A stretch of 64,000 bases of DNA, taken from Paenibacillus sp. FSL R7-0204 (lineage in GTDB: Bacteria > Bacillota > Bacilli > Paenibacillales > Paenibacillaceae). Of this stretch, positions 36,757 to 45,334 are shown in pieces. The stretch spans positions 6,448,001-6,512,000 of the forward strand of contig NZ_JBBOCA010000001.1 of the NCBI RefSeq assembly GCF_038002225.1, given 5' to 3'. The notes under the pieces are model-generated. The model saw nothing but the letters and a program-made list of their open reading frames with translations. It had not been told where the DNA came from and did not search any database. Every line of letters begins with the position of its first letter. The stretch's first letter is position 1. Position numbers and translations under genes: made by a program.

Positions 36757-36869
36757 CCTCAATCTCTCCTCTCCGTTAATAGCTGTGTATGTCTTCCATT
36801 AACCCGGGGGTTTGGAGCTGAAACAGAGCCGACGACGAACAGATTACTTGTAAAATATGGCTGTGCCGT

Positions 36870-37364
36870 TTAATCGAAACGGCGGGTGCCCGGCCAGGAG
36901 CCCTGAAGCTTGCGGACCAGCACAATCTGTCCCGTATGATAGGCATCATGCAGAATCAGGCTCATGACCTCTTCGCCCGGTGCATGCCCGGAGCCTCCCC
37001 ATTCATAAGCGCCTTCCTCCAGAGCTACAATTATCTCGCGCAGCGAGGCATGAATCGACTTCAGCTTGTCTACCGCCTGCTTCCAGTCCTCTTCCCCGCT
37101 TCCTGTTACAGTGAATGTAGCATCATTGCTCTCCAGATCAGGCAATTTCTCCATTCCCTTGAGCTTGCGCAGCAGACGCTCCTTATAATACGTCAGATGG
37201 TTAACGTTCTCCCAGATCGAATTGCCCGCCGCTCCCTCAGGCTTCCAGAGAGCCTGCTCACTATTCACACCTTCAAGCGCCGCACTCAGCGGCGGCTGCC
37301 AATCCTCTACATCCATCACATAATCCCAATTCTCGACCAGCACATCGCTAATTTTATTTTCCAT
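36870..37364 (-). CDS. DinB-family protein
   Basis: A 164-residue four-helix-bundle protein of the DinB/YfiT type. The putative metal-binding histidines lie in NHLTYYKERLL near residue 58 and in LILHDAYHTGQIVLVRKLQG near 140, which is the typical C-terminal HD-x2-H-x3-Q motif. Some members are thiol transferases using bacillithiol; the activity here is unknown. Confidence 0.88.
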   Translation of the reverse strand: MENKISDVLVENWDYVMDVEDWQPPLSAALEGVNSEQALWKPEGAAGNSIWENVNHLTYYKERLLRKLKGMEKLPDLESNDATFTVTGSGEEDWKQAVDKLKSIHASLREIIVALEEGAYEWGGSGHAPGEEVMSLILHDAYHTGQIVLVRKLQGSWPGTRRFD

Positions 37365-37536
37365 CTGAATCCCTCCTGTAATTTGTGGGTGCGAATGATT
37401 TTGTAACGACTAAACAACCCCAATAACAGTTACACGAGCACTGTAACATATTTGCCGGAGCGGTTCAAGTAACTAGCATAACTTGTTTTTAACTGTTACA
37501 ATCAAAGGAAAGGTAACGCGAAAGGACAGATGAAGC

Positions 37537-38109
37537 TTGCTGTGGGTAGATTTCATGAACAGCTATTGGCGGAATTGGCGGACTAGTGACCGGAGCACGG
37601 ACCAGGACCGGCTGGAGGACCCCAAGTGGCTGGCGGAATGGCTGGCGGAGCACAAGCTGCCGGCGGCAGGTCCTCCCCGGCTGGAGGAGTTGGAGCAGCT
37701 CAAAGACCTGCGCGGCTTGTTGTGGGACGAGCTGCAGCGGCTGGTCGCGGGAGAGTCTCCGTCTACAGAACTGCTCGCGCAGTTAAATACTTACATGGGC
37801 AACGGGCCGGTTGTTCGCCGTGTGGTCTGGACGCCTGCAGGTGACGCAGAGATCTCCCTCCAGCCGCAGGGTGCGGACTGGGGGCAGATTATGGCGGAGA
37901 TTACCGCCTCGTTTGCGGCTGCGCTGCTGGAGAAGGAACCTTCTCGCTTCCGCATTTGCGGGAATCCCGACTGTCTCTGGGTCTATTACGACGATACCCG
38001 CAACCGTTCGAAGCGGTACTGCGACGACAAGCTGTGCGGGAATCTGATGAAGGTCCGGCGGTTCCGGGCACGCAAAAAAGCAGCGGAGGGTGAACCTCCG
38101 GTAGAGTAA
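37537..38109 (+). CDS. CGNR zinc-finger / ABATE-domain protein
   Basis: A 190-residue protein with an N-terminal ABATE-like region (LWVDFMNSYWRNWR) and a C-terminal zinc finger: RICGNPDCLWVYYDDTRNRS followed by RYCDDKLCGNLMKVRRFRAR, the CGNR-type signature (CGNL here). This family is thought to be transcriptional. Start is TTG at 37537, ten bases after AAAGGA, because the LWVDF block belongs to the domain; the ATG at 37555 would cut into it. Ends 1 bp from the convergent GGDEF gene. Confidence 0.85.
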   Translation: MLWVDFMNSYWRNWRTSDRSTDQDRLEDPKWLAEWLAEHKLPAAGPPRLEELEQLKDLRGLLWDELQRLVAGESPSTELLAQLNTYMGNGPVVRRVVWTPAGDAEISLQPQGADWGQIMAEITASFAAALLEKEPSRFRICGNPDCLWVYYDDTRNRSKRYCDDKLCGNLMKVRRFRARKKAAEGEPPVE

Positions 38110-38110
38110 T

Positions 38111-39268
38111 CTATACCACAATCCGCTGAGTCAACGGGGTCAGCGTAGTATTTTTGCCGGAGTGCTTGGCCGTATAGAGGAGATTATCGACTTCTTCGAA
38201 GAGCGCTTCTTTGGTGGTGCCTTCGTCATAGCTCTTGAGGCCAATGCTGACGGTCACCGCCCCGCGCTCCATCTCTTCATGGAGCGTCTCTGAGAGTTGG
38301 TGGCGTATCCAATCCATGAGCGTATAAGCCTCCTCGAAGCTCTTCTCGAACAGCAACACCCCAAACTCCTCGCCGCCGTAGCGGGCAGCAATGTCTGCGG
38401 GAGAGAGATGGTCCTTGATGATCTGCGCAACCCGGGCCAGCACCAGATCCCCCGTACGGTGTCCATATTTATCGTTAATTTGCTTGAAATTATCGATATC
38501 CACCAGCGCAAGATGGAACGGGGCGCCCTGGCTGCCGTATTCCAGCGCTTTTTCATAGAATTCGTGAAAAGAAATATGGTTATACAGCCCCGTCAACGCA
38601 TCGGTGGTCGACAGCTTGCGGATCACCGCGTTCTCGATCATCAGATCCTGCTTGGCCGTTAAGGTAGCTTCCAGATCGCTCGCCAGCTCACGCCCGTTAA
38701 TGATAATAATCCCCGCGACCAGTGTGCCGACCAGCAGGAAGAGCGGGATCGCAATCAGGTCGAAATCCGTCAGATAATACTTGAACCAGTAATCCCAGCG
38801 ATACAGAATGAAGAATGCGGCCCCCTGGAGGGCAGACGTAAACAAGGTGAGATCCAGCCGGAAAAAGATCGCCGACGCCATAATCGGCAGCAGCATCAAC
38901 GCCCCGATAATCCGGATGTCCATATTCAGGTGAATAATCATCATCGCTATAATCGTCCCCGCCACAAAGAGCAGCACGAAGGAATACTTCGGTGCCGCAA
39001 CATCCACCAGCTGCGTCAACCCGACCACCGCACTCATCAGCAGCGTCGGATAGAGCAGCACATCATAGTAGAACTCATTCGCTCCCATGGGATACGGCAA
39101 ACAGACAAAAGACCCCAGCTGGGCCAGGAAATGCAGAGCAATCACCAGCCAATACGTATACAGAAACCGCTTGACCCACTTCGCCTGCCGGTGCGCCGAA
39201 GTCTCCGAAGGGCCCATGTAATCTCTCAATCTCAACGCTCTCACCTGTTGCCCCCCGATTAAATTCAC
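38111..39268 (-). CDS. Membrane-anchored GGDEF diguanylate cyclase
   Basis: A 385-residue protein. Residues ~30-200 contain about six hydrophobic segments (5TM/MASE-like sensor), then a short coiled segment and a GGDEF domain with VDIDNFKQINDKYGHRTGDL and the active-site loop RYGGEEFGVLLF. A GGEEF motif is compatible with c-di-GMP synthesis from two GTP. The start could be the ATG at 39268 or the GTG about nine codons in, next to GGGGGG; I kept the longer form. Confidence 0.9.
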   Translation of the reverse strand: MNLIGGQQVRALRLRDYMGPSETSAHRQAKWVKRFLYTYWLVIALHFLAQLGSFVCLPYPMGANEFYYDVLLYPTLLMSAVVGLTQLVDVAAPKYSFVLLFVAGTIIAMMIIHLNMDIRIIGALMLLPIMASAIFFRLDLTLFTSALQGAAFFILYRWDYWFKYYLTDFDLIAIPLFLLVGTLVAGIIIINGRELASDLEATLTAKQDLMIENAVIRKLSTTDALTGLYNHISFHEFYEKALEYGSQGAPFHLALVDIDNFKQINDKYGHRTGDLVLARVAQIIKDHLSPADIAARYGGEEFGVLLFEKSFEEAYTLMDWIRHQLSETLHEEMERGAVTVSIGLKSYDEGTTKEALFEEVDNLLYTAKHSGKNTTLTPLTQRIVV

Positions 39269-39551
39269 ACTAGGATGTACACATTTCTCCTATTTTAACA
39301 TGACAGGGTCCGGGTCGGATACTCACTTGTGGGATATGTACGGGGGGTGGGGAGGGTGTGGGGAGTGATTCCCACACTTCTATTTTCAGCTCAGGAAATA
39401 TGGGATAATTTATAAATAGCGCTTAGCCGCTCCAATGGATGCGTGGATTCAAAATAGTCTGAAACTAACTTCTTTTTTGTGTATGTACTCCCGTATATTC
39501 TCAATGTTCCTTTATAATATAAAGTATATTAAGTACAATGGGGTGTAAAAA

Positions 39552-39908
39552 GTGAGTATCAATTTTTTTGAGCACAGGGAGATAATTTCTAATAACATGG
39601 TGATCTTCTTGCGGTTGAGAGGGATTTCTAAACTGTCTTTATCAAAACAGACAGGGATACCCCGCCTTACCATCGACCAAGTCATCAGCGGCGAAACTCC
39701 AAGCCCCAAGCAGTACAACTTACAACTCACAAATATTAACCATACCTATGAGTTACCCGAAGACTATTTCATCACTTCTCTCCCTTCAGTTCAACCAATC
39801 TATGCTTACTCCAGTATTGGTGATTCGGCGAAAGACCCAGTGGTTAGGGAGCTGTTGGATGGCTTGGATAACATTTTAGATATCTATTCTTTGTACCATT
39901 TACATTAA
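39552..39908 (+). CDS. Small HTH protein, phage-repressor-like
   Basis: A 118-residue protein starting GTG. Residues ~15-60 resemble an XRE/lambda-repressor HTH (IFLRLRGISKLSLSKQTGIP, then RLTIDQVISGETPSPKQYNL). No enzymatic motif. The A+T-rich context and adjacent phage-type HTH gene suggest an accessory region beside the CRISPR array. A TATAAT-like element lies about 40 bp upstream. Confidence 0.65.
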   Translation: MSINFFEHREIISNNMVIFLRLRGISKLSLSKQTGIPRLTIDQVISGETPSPKQYNLQLTNINHTYELPEDYFITSLPSVQPIYAYSSIGDSAKDPVVRELLDGLDNILDIYSLYHLH

Positions 39909-39976
39909 GGGAATGGGTATCAACATTATTCTAATGTGCACTTTAGAAGTGTATTTTTTCATGTAGGAGGACCCCT

Positions 39977-40211
39977 GTGGAATTTGATAAATATACATTG
40001 CACTTTAAACTCGACCAAATTTAAAAAAGTTCACAATATCTCAGTACTTAAACTGTCTAATGAGATAGGGCATCGAAGAACTACCATTATGGAATTGGTG
40101 CACAACACCAACATGGATAAAAAGAAAATATCCGCAGAGTTAATCATGAAGTTGTGTCTCTATTTTGAAGTTAGTCCTAACGATTTATTTGAGATACGCC
40201 TGAAGAAATAG
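39977..40211 (+). pseudogene. XRE-family regulator with a +1 frameshift
   Basis: GTG at 39977 has AGGAGG nearby and opens MEFDKYTLHFKLDQI, which then meets TAA at 40022. Removing one T at 40020-40022 continues as KKVHNISVLKLSNEIGHRRT and on to LCLYFEVSPNDLFEIRLKK, a complete YozG-type XRE protein of ~77 residues. Without the correction, only a frame with no start signal remains. Could be true decay or a base-call error. Confidence 0.7.
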
Positions 40212-40220
40212 AATAGGATT

Positions 40221-40265
40221 AAAAAAGCACTGAGTCCTGCGGCTGCGCAGATATTCAGTGCTTTT
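40221..40265 (+). terminator. Terminator after the frameshifted XRE gene
   Basis: AAAAAGCACTGA pairs with TTCAGTGCTTTT around an 18-20 base loop, with A and T runs on each side. Confidence 0.7.
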
Positions 40266-40375
40266 ACTTATGAGTAGGGGCTAACCAGATTCTTGTAAAT
40301 CAGCTAAACAAAAAGTTGGGACCCAACCGTATACTTTATTATCCGCCTTACAGTAAGTCCATTCGTTTAAGTGCT

Positions 40376-40557
40376 TTAACCCCCACAATATCTCCCTTGA
40401 GTAACTGTTAGTTCATGCGCAGAATAATCTTCAGTCACTTTTGCAATATCATGGCTATCTGGAGAAGTTAAAATCTGCTTCGGCACCCCTCCCTCTTTGC
40501 TAGTGGACACTGATTTACAAAAAATCCAATTAGGAAATTGAGTCTCCTTTTGTATTT
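40376..40557 (-). pseudogene. Unidentified 3' gene fragment
   Basis: A stop-free minus-strand frame of about 60 codons with coding-like character (VPKQILTSPDSHDIAKVTED, then YSAHELTVTQGRYCGG before TAA) but no start codon with a ribosome binding site. It looks like the C-terminus of a lost gene. Family not recognised. Confidence 0.4.
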
Positions 40558-40659
40558 TTTAAAGTCCCAGGTTGGTATTCGCACATAAAAATGATAAATG
40601 AAGTGTGTTTGTGATGTTGTATAAGAGGAGATCCCTCCTATAGAGGATATCCCAAAGAT

Positions 40660-40954
40660 ATTTCAATCCACGTACTCATACAGAGTGCGACAATGCGTAT
40701 TTTCCATAGACCACGAATTCAATCATTTCAATCCACGCACTCAAGTAGAGTACGACAGGTGATAGTAGTGAATGTTATCAGGTAATCCTTATTTCAATCC
40801 ACGCACTCGTGTAGAGTGCGACGCCGAGGTTGTATCATTACTTTATCTACTGGCATATTTCAATCCACGCACTCGTGTAGAGTGCGACTCTGAGTACTAC
40901 GATGTGCGCGGCTCACCGGAATATTTCAATCCACGCACTCGTGTAGAGTGCGAC
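40660..40954 (-). CRISPR. Orphan type I-C-like CRISPR array, five repeats
   Basis: Five 32-nt repeats at 40660-40691, 40725-40756, 40791-40822, 40857-40888 and 40923-40954, with four spacers of 33, 34, 34 and 34 nt. On the minus strand the repeat begins GTCGCACTCTACACGAGTGC and ends GTGGATTGAAAT, the I-C pattern. The three repeats at the high-coordinate end are identical; the two at the low end carry changes, so that end is the leader-distal trailer. Direction is therefore minus, agreeing with the leader motif at 41091-41135. No cas gene lies in the window. Confidence 0.95.
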
Positions 40955-41135
40955 AGCGAAAAAAGTGTAACCCATGCTTTTCCCGCATTAATTCACCATC
41001 TGTCCGCTTATTCTAATCTTGAAAAGATATACAACCACCCTTGGCTTTTAAAGACTATCCTCTTATTTATAAACTTTCGACAAATTCTGAGGTGCGAAAC
41101 CCCCGGAGATTTCATGGGAGCTTGGCATTCGCACC
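40955..41135 (-). promoter_or_regulatory. CRISPR leader
   Basis: On the minus strand GGTGCGAATGCCAAGC...GGGGGTTTCGCACC (41091-41135) is an inverted-repeat-flanked block like the one found ahead of I-C arrays, followed by A+T-rich sequence to the first repeat. It lies on the side of the identical, youngest repeats, as a leader should. Confidence 0.7.
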
Positions 41136-41318
41136 GAGCCCTCTCCTTCTATTTTAACCCATTTGATAGGTTCTGTATAACTATAACTTCTTTCAATTTT
41201 GTAGTTTTTTTGTCTTATCCACTGCGTTTTAAATTAAGAGACTATTCGATATACTGGGTAGGAATGTAAGCATCATGAGGGAAGAATCCTCGTAGAACAT
41301 GGGAAGGAAGTAGACTCG

Positions 41319-42017
41319 ATGAAAAAAATAATAGTAACTTCCATCTCTGCTGCACTTTTAAGCGGTCTAGTGGGAAATACTGCTCCCTCTCAAGCTCAAG
41401 CCTCGGAATGCAAAGCCACTCCATCCCCAACGCCAGTGGCTAAAGCACAAAGCATGGATGCGTTGATTCCGGCCGGGTGGCATATTTTGGAGCCATACTT
41501 GGGAGAAAAGGCCATCGCCAAAGGAGATTTGAATAAAGATGGGATTTCAGATCTTGCAGCGGTTATTGAGAAGGATGCGATTAAGGAAGAGGCGTCTCCA
41601 CGATCACTCTTAATCGCTTTTGGCAGCAAAAATAATACGTACACCCTCTCCATCATCGCCAAAAATGTCGTTTTGCAATCGGATGAGGGCGGCATCTGGG
41701 GCGATCCTTTTGATAGCTTGACCATTGACCGGGGATCTGTCCTGGTTAGCGATTATGGGGGCAGCAACTGGAGATGGTATAACAAATATAGATTCCGGTA
41801 TCAAGATAAGGATTGGTTTTTAATCGGTTACACGAGCGGTAGCTACTTTACAGGAGCCACTATCATAGAGCAATCGGACGAGGATGACATTAACTATCTG
41901 ACCGGACAATTTATAGAGCGGCGAACGGACGAACAAGGACATACCACAACGAAAAAAGGAACTCAGAGGAAAAAGCCTTTGATCCGCCTAAAGGAGTTCA
42001 ACTCCGAAAATTTATAG
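41319..42017 (+). CDS. Secreted protein with FG-GAP/EF-hand-like repeat
   Basis: A 232-residue exported protein: signal peptide MKKIIVTSISAALLSGLVGN with cleavage probably after QAQAS, then residues ~60-85 with AKGDLNKDGISDLAAVIEKD, an FG-GAP/VCBS-like calcium-binding motif. It ends with a basic tail (RRTDEQGHTTTKKGTQRKK). Function unknown. Two segments of this gene are echoed in the C-terminal tail of the pyruvate kinase at 60818-60907, showing that a second copy once existed there. Confidence 0.75.
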   Translation: MKKIIVTSISAALLSGLVGNTAPSQAQASECKATPSPTPVAKAQSMDALIPAGWHILEPYLGEKAIAKGDLNKDGISDLAAVIEKDAIKEEASPRSLLIAFGSKNNTYTLSIIAKNVVLQSDEGGIWGDPFDSLTIDRGSVLVSDYGGSNWRWYNKYRFRYQDKDWFLIGYTSGSYFTGATIIEQSDEDDINYLTGQFIERRTDEQGHTTTKKGTQRKKPLIRLKEFNSENL

Positions 42018-42024
42018 CAAGTGG

Positions 42025-42693
42025 TTAGAGGACCGTTAATCCAAAGTGATTCGCAAGGACTTCAAGCACTTCCAACTTTGTGTCAGTTGTTGTGTCTTTT
42101 CGCACGATTGTAAATAAGCCGCTATTAGCCCATTGGTCATAATGCTCTTTGCTATTCATTTTAGCCATACAGGCAAGGTAGTTCGCCATTGTTTTTTCCG
42201 GATGATCAGCTTTCATTATTTGTTCCTTGATGAACATTTTATCCGAATCATCACGGTCAAAAAAATGTTCAACTGACATGGACTGCGGGGACAGCATGAT
42301 CGCAATTTGATTATAATCTGCTATCTCTCGTAATATATCAAACGGGATATTAGTATCGACGATAACCTTTTGCGAATGGGATATGTGCATAAGATACGCT
42401 ATCTCAAACTCTACGATCTCTCGCGTACACCCCTTAATCCAATTATCATATTCCTCTGGTGTTCTGTTGATAAATTCTTGCCAGTCTTTCATCGTTTGAA
42501 AATAACATAAGTTTGGATATTGTTCTGGAGTGGGTATGCCTACGGGTACACAATCGTAATTTTCACCGCAATGAATTAACCCATATTTATCGGCCAGCAT
42601 TTTTACCATCGTTGATTTTCCAGCATAGGCTGTTCCATTTATAAACAGAACGTTTTTCAGGTAATGCTTGATAATACGATTGTTTACTTCCAC
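42025..42693 (-). CDS. P-loop kinase-like ATPase
   Basis: A 222-residue protein with Walker A GTAYAGKST near residue 20 in a nucleoside/shikimate-kinase-like context (KNVLFINGTAYAGKSTMVKM), and a second conserved block QKVIVDTNIPFDIL as Walker B-like. No HTH or membrane segment. It probably phosphorylates a small molecule; substrate unknown. Convergent with the FG-GAP gene (7-bp gap). Confidence 0.75.
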   Translation of the reverse strand: MEVNNRIIKHYLKNVLFINGTAYAGKSTMVKMLADKYGLIHCGENYDCVPVGIPTPEQYPNLCYFQTMKDWQEFINRTPEEYDNWIKGCTREIVEFEIAYLMHISHSQKVIVDTNIPFDILREIADYNQIAIMLSPQSMSVEHFFDRDDSDKMFIKEQIMKADHPEKTMANYLACMAKMNSKEHYDQWANSGLFTIVRKDTTTDTKLEVLEVLANHFGLTVL

Positions 42694-42850
42694 TGTAAGC
42701 CCTCCCTATAATGATACAGCGTATTACGTTGGCGCAAACTGCGATATAGATTAGCTCACAAGCTTAACTTATAGCAACCTTCTCCTCTCTCGTGCGTCTA
42801 AATTTTAAGGAAAAATAAAACATAAGTTGGATTAAGGAGGGTATGCAAAA

Positions 42851-43768
42851 GTGAACACAAGATTGAAAAGAGGCGTTGCCGGATGGCTTATCGCGTCACT
42901 GCTATTCACTGGAAATGCCTTAACGGGAACGGCTTCGGCCGCTTCATCTGCTATTCAGATCTTGATGAACAACTCTTTTGCAGATACAGATGTAGTTCCG
43001 TATATCACGAATGGGACTACGATGGTTCCACTGCAGTTGGCCCAAAAAATACCCGGTAGTTCCATCCAATGGAACAACGCCTCGAAGACAGTCACGCTTA
43101 CCCGGGACGGACAGACCGTCACCTTAGTGGCAGGCCAACGAACAGCAAAGATCGGTAATCAGGAAGTGAAACTCGAAGCGGCTTCGGCCATCCGAAAAGG
43201 GCGGGTGATGGTTCCATTGCGCTTCATGGCTGAATCCACCGGGGCTTATGTCTTGTGGAATCCCAAACAACGGATCGTCTTCGTAGCCTCCAAGCCTAGT
43301 GAAGAGCTTAAACAGCAATTAGCCTCCTCCCATCTGGCTGAAGCCCGGACCGCAGCCCTGAAACTACCCAGAGTTAGCGCGCTTGAACAATTTGAAGTGG
43401 GCGGCGTAGAGGGAGGCAATTTCGACTACTATTTCCCGGAGGGAAGGGCCGACAAATTTTTCCTATCCGGGGGTAACAGTATCTCCTACTATGAGATTGT
43501 GGGGGACCATAGCGAAGTCAAGTGGACCGCCACCTTCGATTGGAAGGGTAAAGCCGCAAGCGGTCTGTTCTTTCTCCCTTACCAAATTACCAACCAGGAC
43601 GGCACTCTCCCCAAACTAACGGGCCGCGTCGTATTCTACCATTACATGGGCCATATTGGAGAATCGGGTTACGGATTCATTGAGCTTGACGGCAAAAAGA
43701 CTACTTTGGGAATGAAGGGTATGGAGTCAGAGGTGTTTTTTGAGATTCCGGGAGAGGTGAAATCCTAA
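42851..43768 (+). CDS. Secreted protein with copper-amine-oxidase N-terminal-like domain
   Basis: A 305-residue exported protein: signal peptide (LKRGVAGWLIASLLFTGNAL, cleavage near ASAA), then residues ~35-150 form the Cu_amine_oxidN1-type repeat common on Paenibacillus surfaces (YITNGTTMVPLQLAQKIPGS; KGRVMVPLRFMAESTGAYVL). The C-terminal half is not recognised. No catalytic motif. The domain probably acts in envelope binding. GTG start after AGGAGG. Confidence 0.85.
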   Translation: MNTRLKRGVAGWLIASLLFTGNALTGTASAASSAIQILMNNSFADTDVVPYITNGTTMVPLQLAQKIPGSSIQWNNASKTVTLTRDGQTVTLVAGQRTAKIGNQEVKLEAASAIRKGRVMVPLRFMAESTGAYVLWNPKQRIVFVASKPSEELKQQLASSHLAEARTAALKLPRVSALEQFEVGGVEGGNFDYYFPEGRADKFFLSGGNSISYYEIVGDHSEVKWTATFDWKGKAASGLFFLPYQITNQDGTLPKLTGRVVFYHYMGHIGESGYGFIELDGKKTTLGMKGMESEVFFEIPGEVKS

Positions 43769-43783
43769 GCTATTGCTCCGAAA

Positions 43784-43823
43784 AAAGCGGACAACGCAGT
43801 TCTACTCAGGCGTGGTCCGCTTT
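43784..43823. terminator. Bidirectional terminator
   Basis: AAAGCGGAC pairs with GTCCGCTTT, with A and T runs on each side, shared by the convergent genes ending at 43768 and 43802. Confidence 0.8.
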
Positions 43824-44350
43824 ATTGTGCTAACCAACCATTTTGCCGCATCCAGAAGGTCTTTCGCGATGTAATCTGGTTCTGCCTGTTCATACCACAG
43901 GTGACGGTATTTATCCAAAGACTGCATCCCCCAGCCTGTCTCTACCAGAATTCTTCTGGCTCCCACTGCTGCCGCTGCAAGCATATCAGTCGAACCCACA
44001 TCGCCAATCACCGCACACCGGGTTAAATCTAATCCATGATCAGTTGCCGCTTGCTGAAGCATTCCAGGTTGCGGTTTATGGCATACACAGCCGTCTTCGG
44101 GTTCATGCGGACATATGTATGCGGCGTCAAATCCGTAACTGTCAAATTCATTCCTAAAGTCTAATTCTGTAGCCCGCCCCTTCGATATATTGTGCTGATT
44201 TGTAAGGGCGATAATAGGAATTCCATGTTCTTTGAGTAATTGCAATGCTTCTAATGAGTATGGGTATAATTCAAAATCCCTGGGATGAATGAAATGGCCG
44301 TTCCCGCCCAAGGTCCCATCTCGATCCACAAATACAGCTTGAAGGGTCAC
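43802..44350 (-). CDS. HAD-IIIA phosphatase (GmhB/histidinol-phosphatase type)
   Basis: A 182-residue HAD hydrolase: motif I FVDRDGTLGG (nucleophile Asp with DxDGT), motif II IIALTNQHNISKG, a Cys/His cluster CPHEPEDGCVCHKPQPG typical of the zinc-binding GmhB subgroup, and motif III AVIGDVGSTDMLAA. Predicted to remove phosphate from a sugar or amino-acid phosphate. Overlaps the upstream GNAT gene by 4 bp (ATGA), so the two are co-translated. Confidence 0.9.
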   Translation of the reverse strand: MTLQAVFVDRDGTLGGNGHFIHPRDFELYPYSLEALQLLKEHGIPIIALTNQHNISKGRATELDFRNEFDSYGFDAAYICPHEPEDGCVCHKPQPGMLQQAATDHGLDLTRCAVIGDVGSTDMLAAAAVGARRILVETGWGMQSLDKYRHLWYEQAEPDYIAKDLLDAAKWLVSTIKRTTPE

Positions 44351-44817
44351 GCGGAATCACCTCTAAATTGATCATTTACTAATTCCCAGTTAATCATCCC
44401 GTCCTCTATTCCAGTTCGTGTAAAATTCAATTTTTCCAGAACTCTGATAGATGAAATGTTATCGATAAGACATTCAGCCACAATTTTTTGGACTTTTTTT
44501 GAAGATAAGGCCCATTCTATAATAGCTCCTACCGACTCAGTGGCTATCCCCTTATTATGCATCTCAGGAATAAGGCCAAATCCAACTTCTACAATTCCTT
44601 GATGATCGGGCTTTCCCTTGAATCCAATGTCACCGATAATTTGATGATTATCCGTTAAGGTCACAAACCACGCACCCCAGCCTAATAATTCAGGGTCCCC
44701 TTTAAGCTTATCCAAATAGTTAATGATATGATTTCTGATACAATAGGTTTCTGATACTTTTATGTAGTTTTCTTGGTTAAAAGCAGCAATGCTAAGGCGT
44801 TCTGTCTGTATGTGCAT
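44347..44817 (-). CDS. GNAT acetyltransferase (RimJ/RimL type)
   Basis: A 156-residue protein with the GNAT core: QIIGDIGFKGKPD, VEVGFGLIPEMHNKGIATES (acetyl-CoA pyrophosphate loop) and ECLIDNISSIRVLEKLNFTR. It probably N-acetylates a small molecule or protein N-terminus; substrate unknown. Coupled to the HAD phosphatase. Confidence 0.9.
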   Translation of the reverse strand: MHIQTERLSIAAFNQENYIKVSETYCIRNHIINYLDKLKGDPELLGWGAWFVTLTDNHQIIGDIGFKGKPDHQGIVEVGFGLIPEMHNKGIATESVGAIIEWALSSKKVQKIVAECLIDNISSIRVLEKLNFTRTGIEDGMINWELVNDQFRGDSA

Positions 44818-45136
44818 AATTCACTTCTCCTCTTGGCTAGCCGTGTATGGAATAATTATACAAACAGGCATCTTTAAAAACCAGGTGGAAGTTGAATAAA
44901 ACTAAATTACACTACCCGAACTTTGGGGCTTGCTCGCCACACGAAACAACTATCACTGCTTAATCCAAATGGGCTCCAGAATGACGCATAAAGCGAAGTA
45001 TCAAATGAACAAAGATCATTAGAAAAATAATCTCATAATAAGCGCGTTGCAGCCAAAGACAGTAAGAACCAGAGCAGTTAATTTAAATAGGGGCTTTAAT
45101 TTAAAGAATATCAATATAAATTCACTCCTGTTATGT
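44818..45136. other. Gene-free stretch with possible lipoprotein-start debris
   Basis: On the minus strand at about 45122-45026 an AGGAG and TTG open a 32-codon frame with a lipobox-like start (ALVLTVFGC). Another frame at ~45060-44940 codes a hydrophobic C-terminus ending HSGAHLD. Neither is convincing as a gene; probably the ends of one or two decayed membrane or lipoprotein genes. Confidence 0.35.
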
Positions 45137-45331
45137 TCAAAATTTATCCGGATTTTTAATTCTAATGGAGGCTACTTCTCCGCACTTTTTACAAAATGTA
45201 TAGATAACCGGGGAGCCAAAAGAAAAAGTTTTACCGATCGGCATCACTCTAGCATCCACTGCGTTCACTTCACCTTTTACAAAGGTAGTACTTCCACATG
45301 CTTTGCAAGTTAAATTCTCTGGATTCGTCAT
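45137..45331 (-). CDS. Small zinc-ribbon protein (64 residues)
   Basis: Two CxxC knuckles (LTCKACGSTTF and YTFCKKCGEV) flank a beta-rich centre, a classical zinc ribbon. ATG start with a modest ribosome binding site, 3 bp after the HD-domain gene, so likely the second gene of that transcript. Function unknown. Confidence 0.78.
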   Translation of the reverse strand: MTNPENLTCKACGSTTFVKGEVNAVDARVMPIGKTFSFGSPVIYTFCKKCGEVASIRIKNPDKF

Positions 45332-45334
45332 ATC

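Noticed and set aside
40772..41269. Plus-strand 165-residue reading frame
   Set aside because: It is produced by the 32-nt CRISPR repeats (repeated NPRTRVECD) and runs through the leader; no ribosome binding site.
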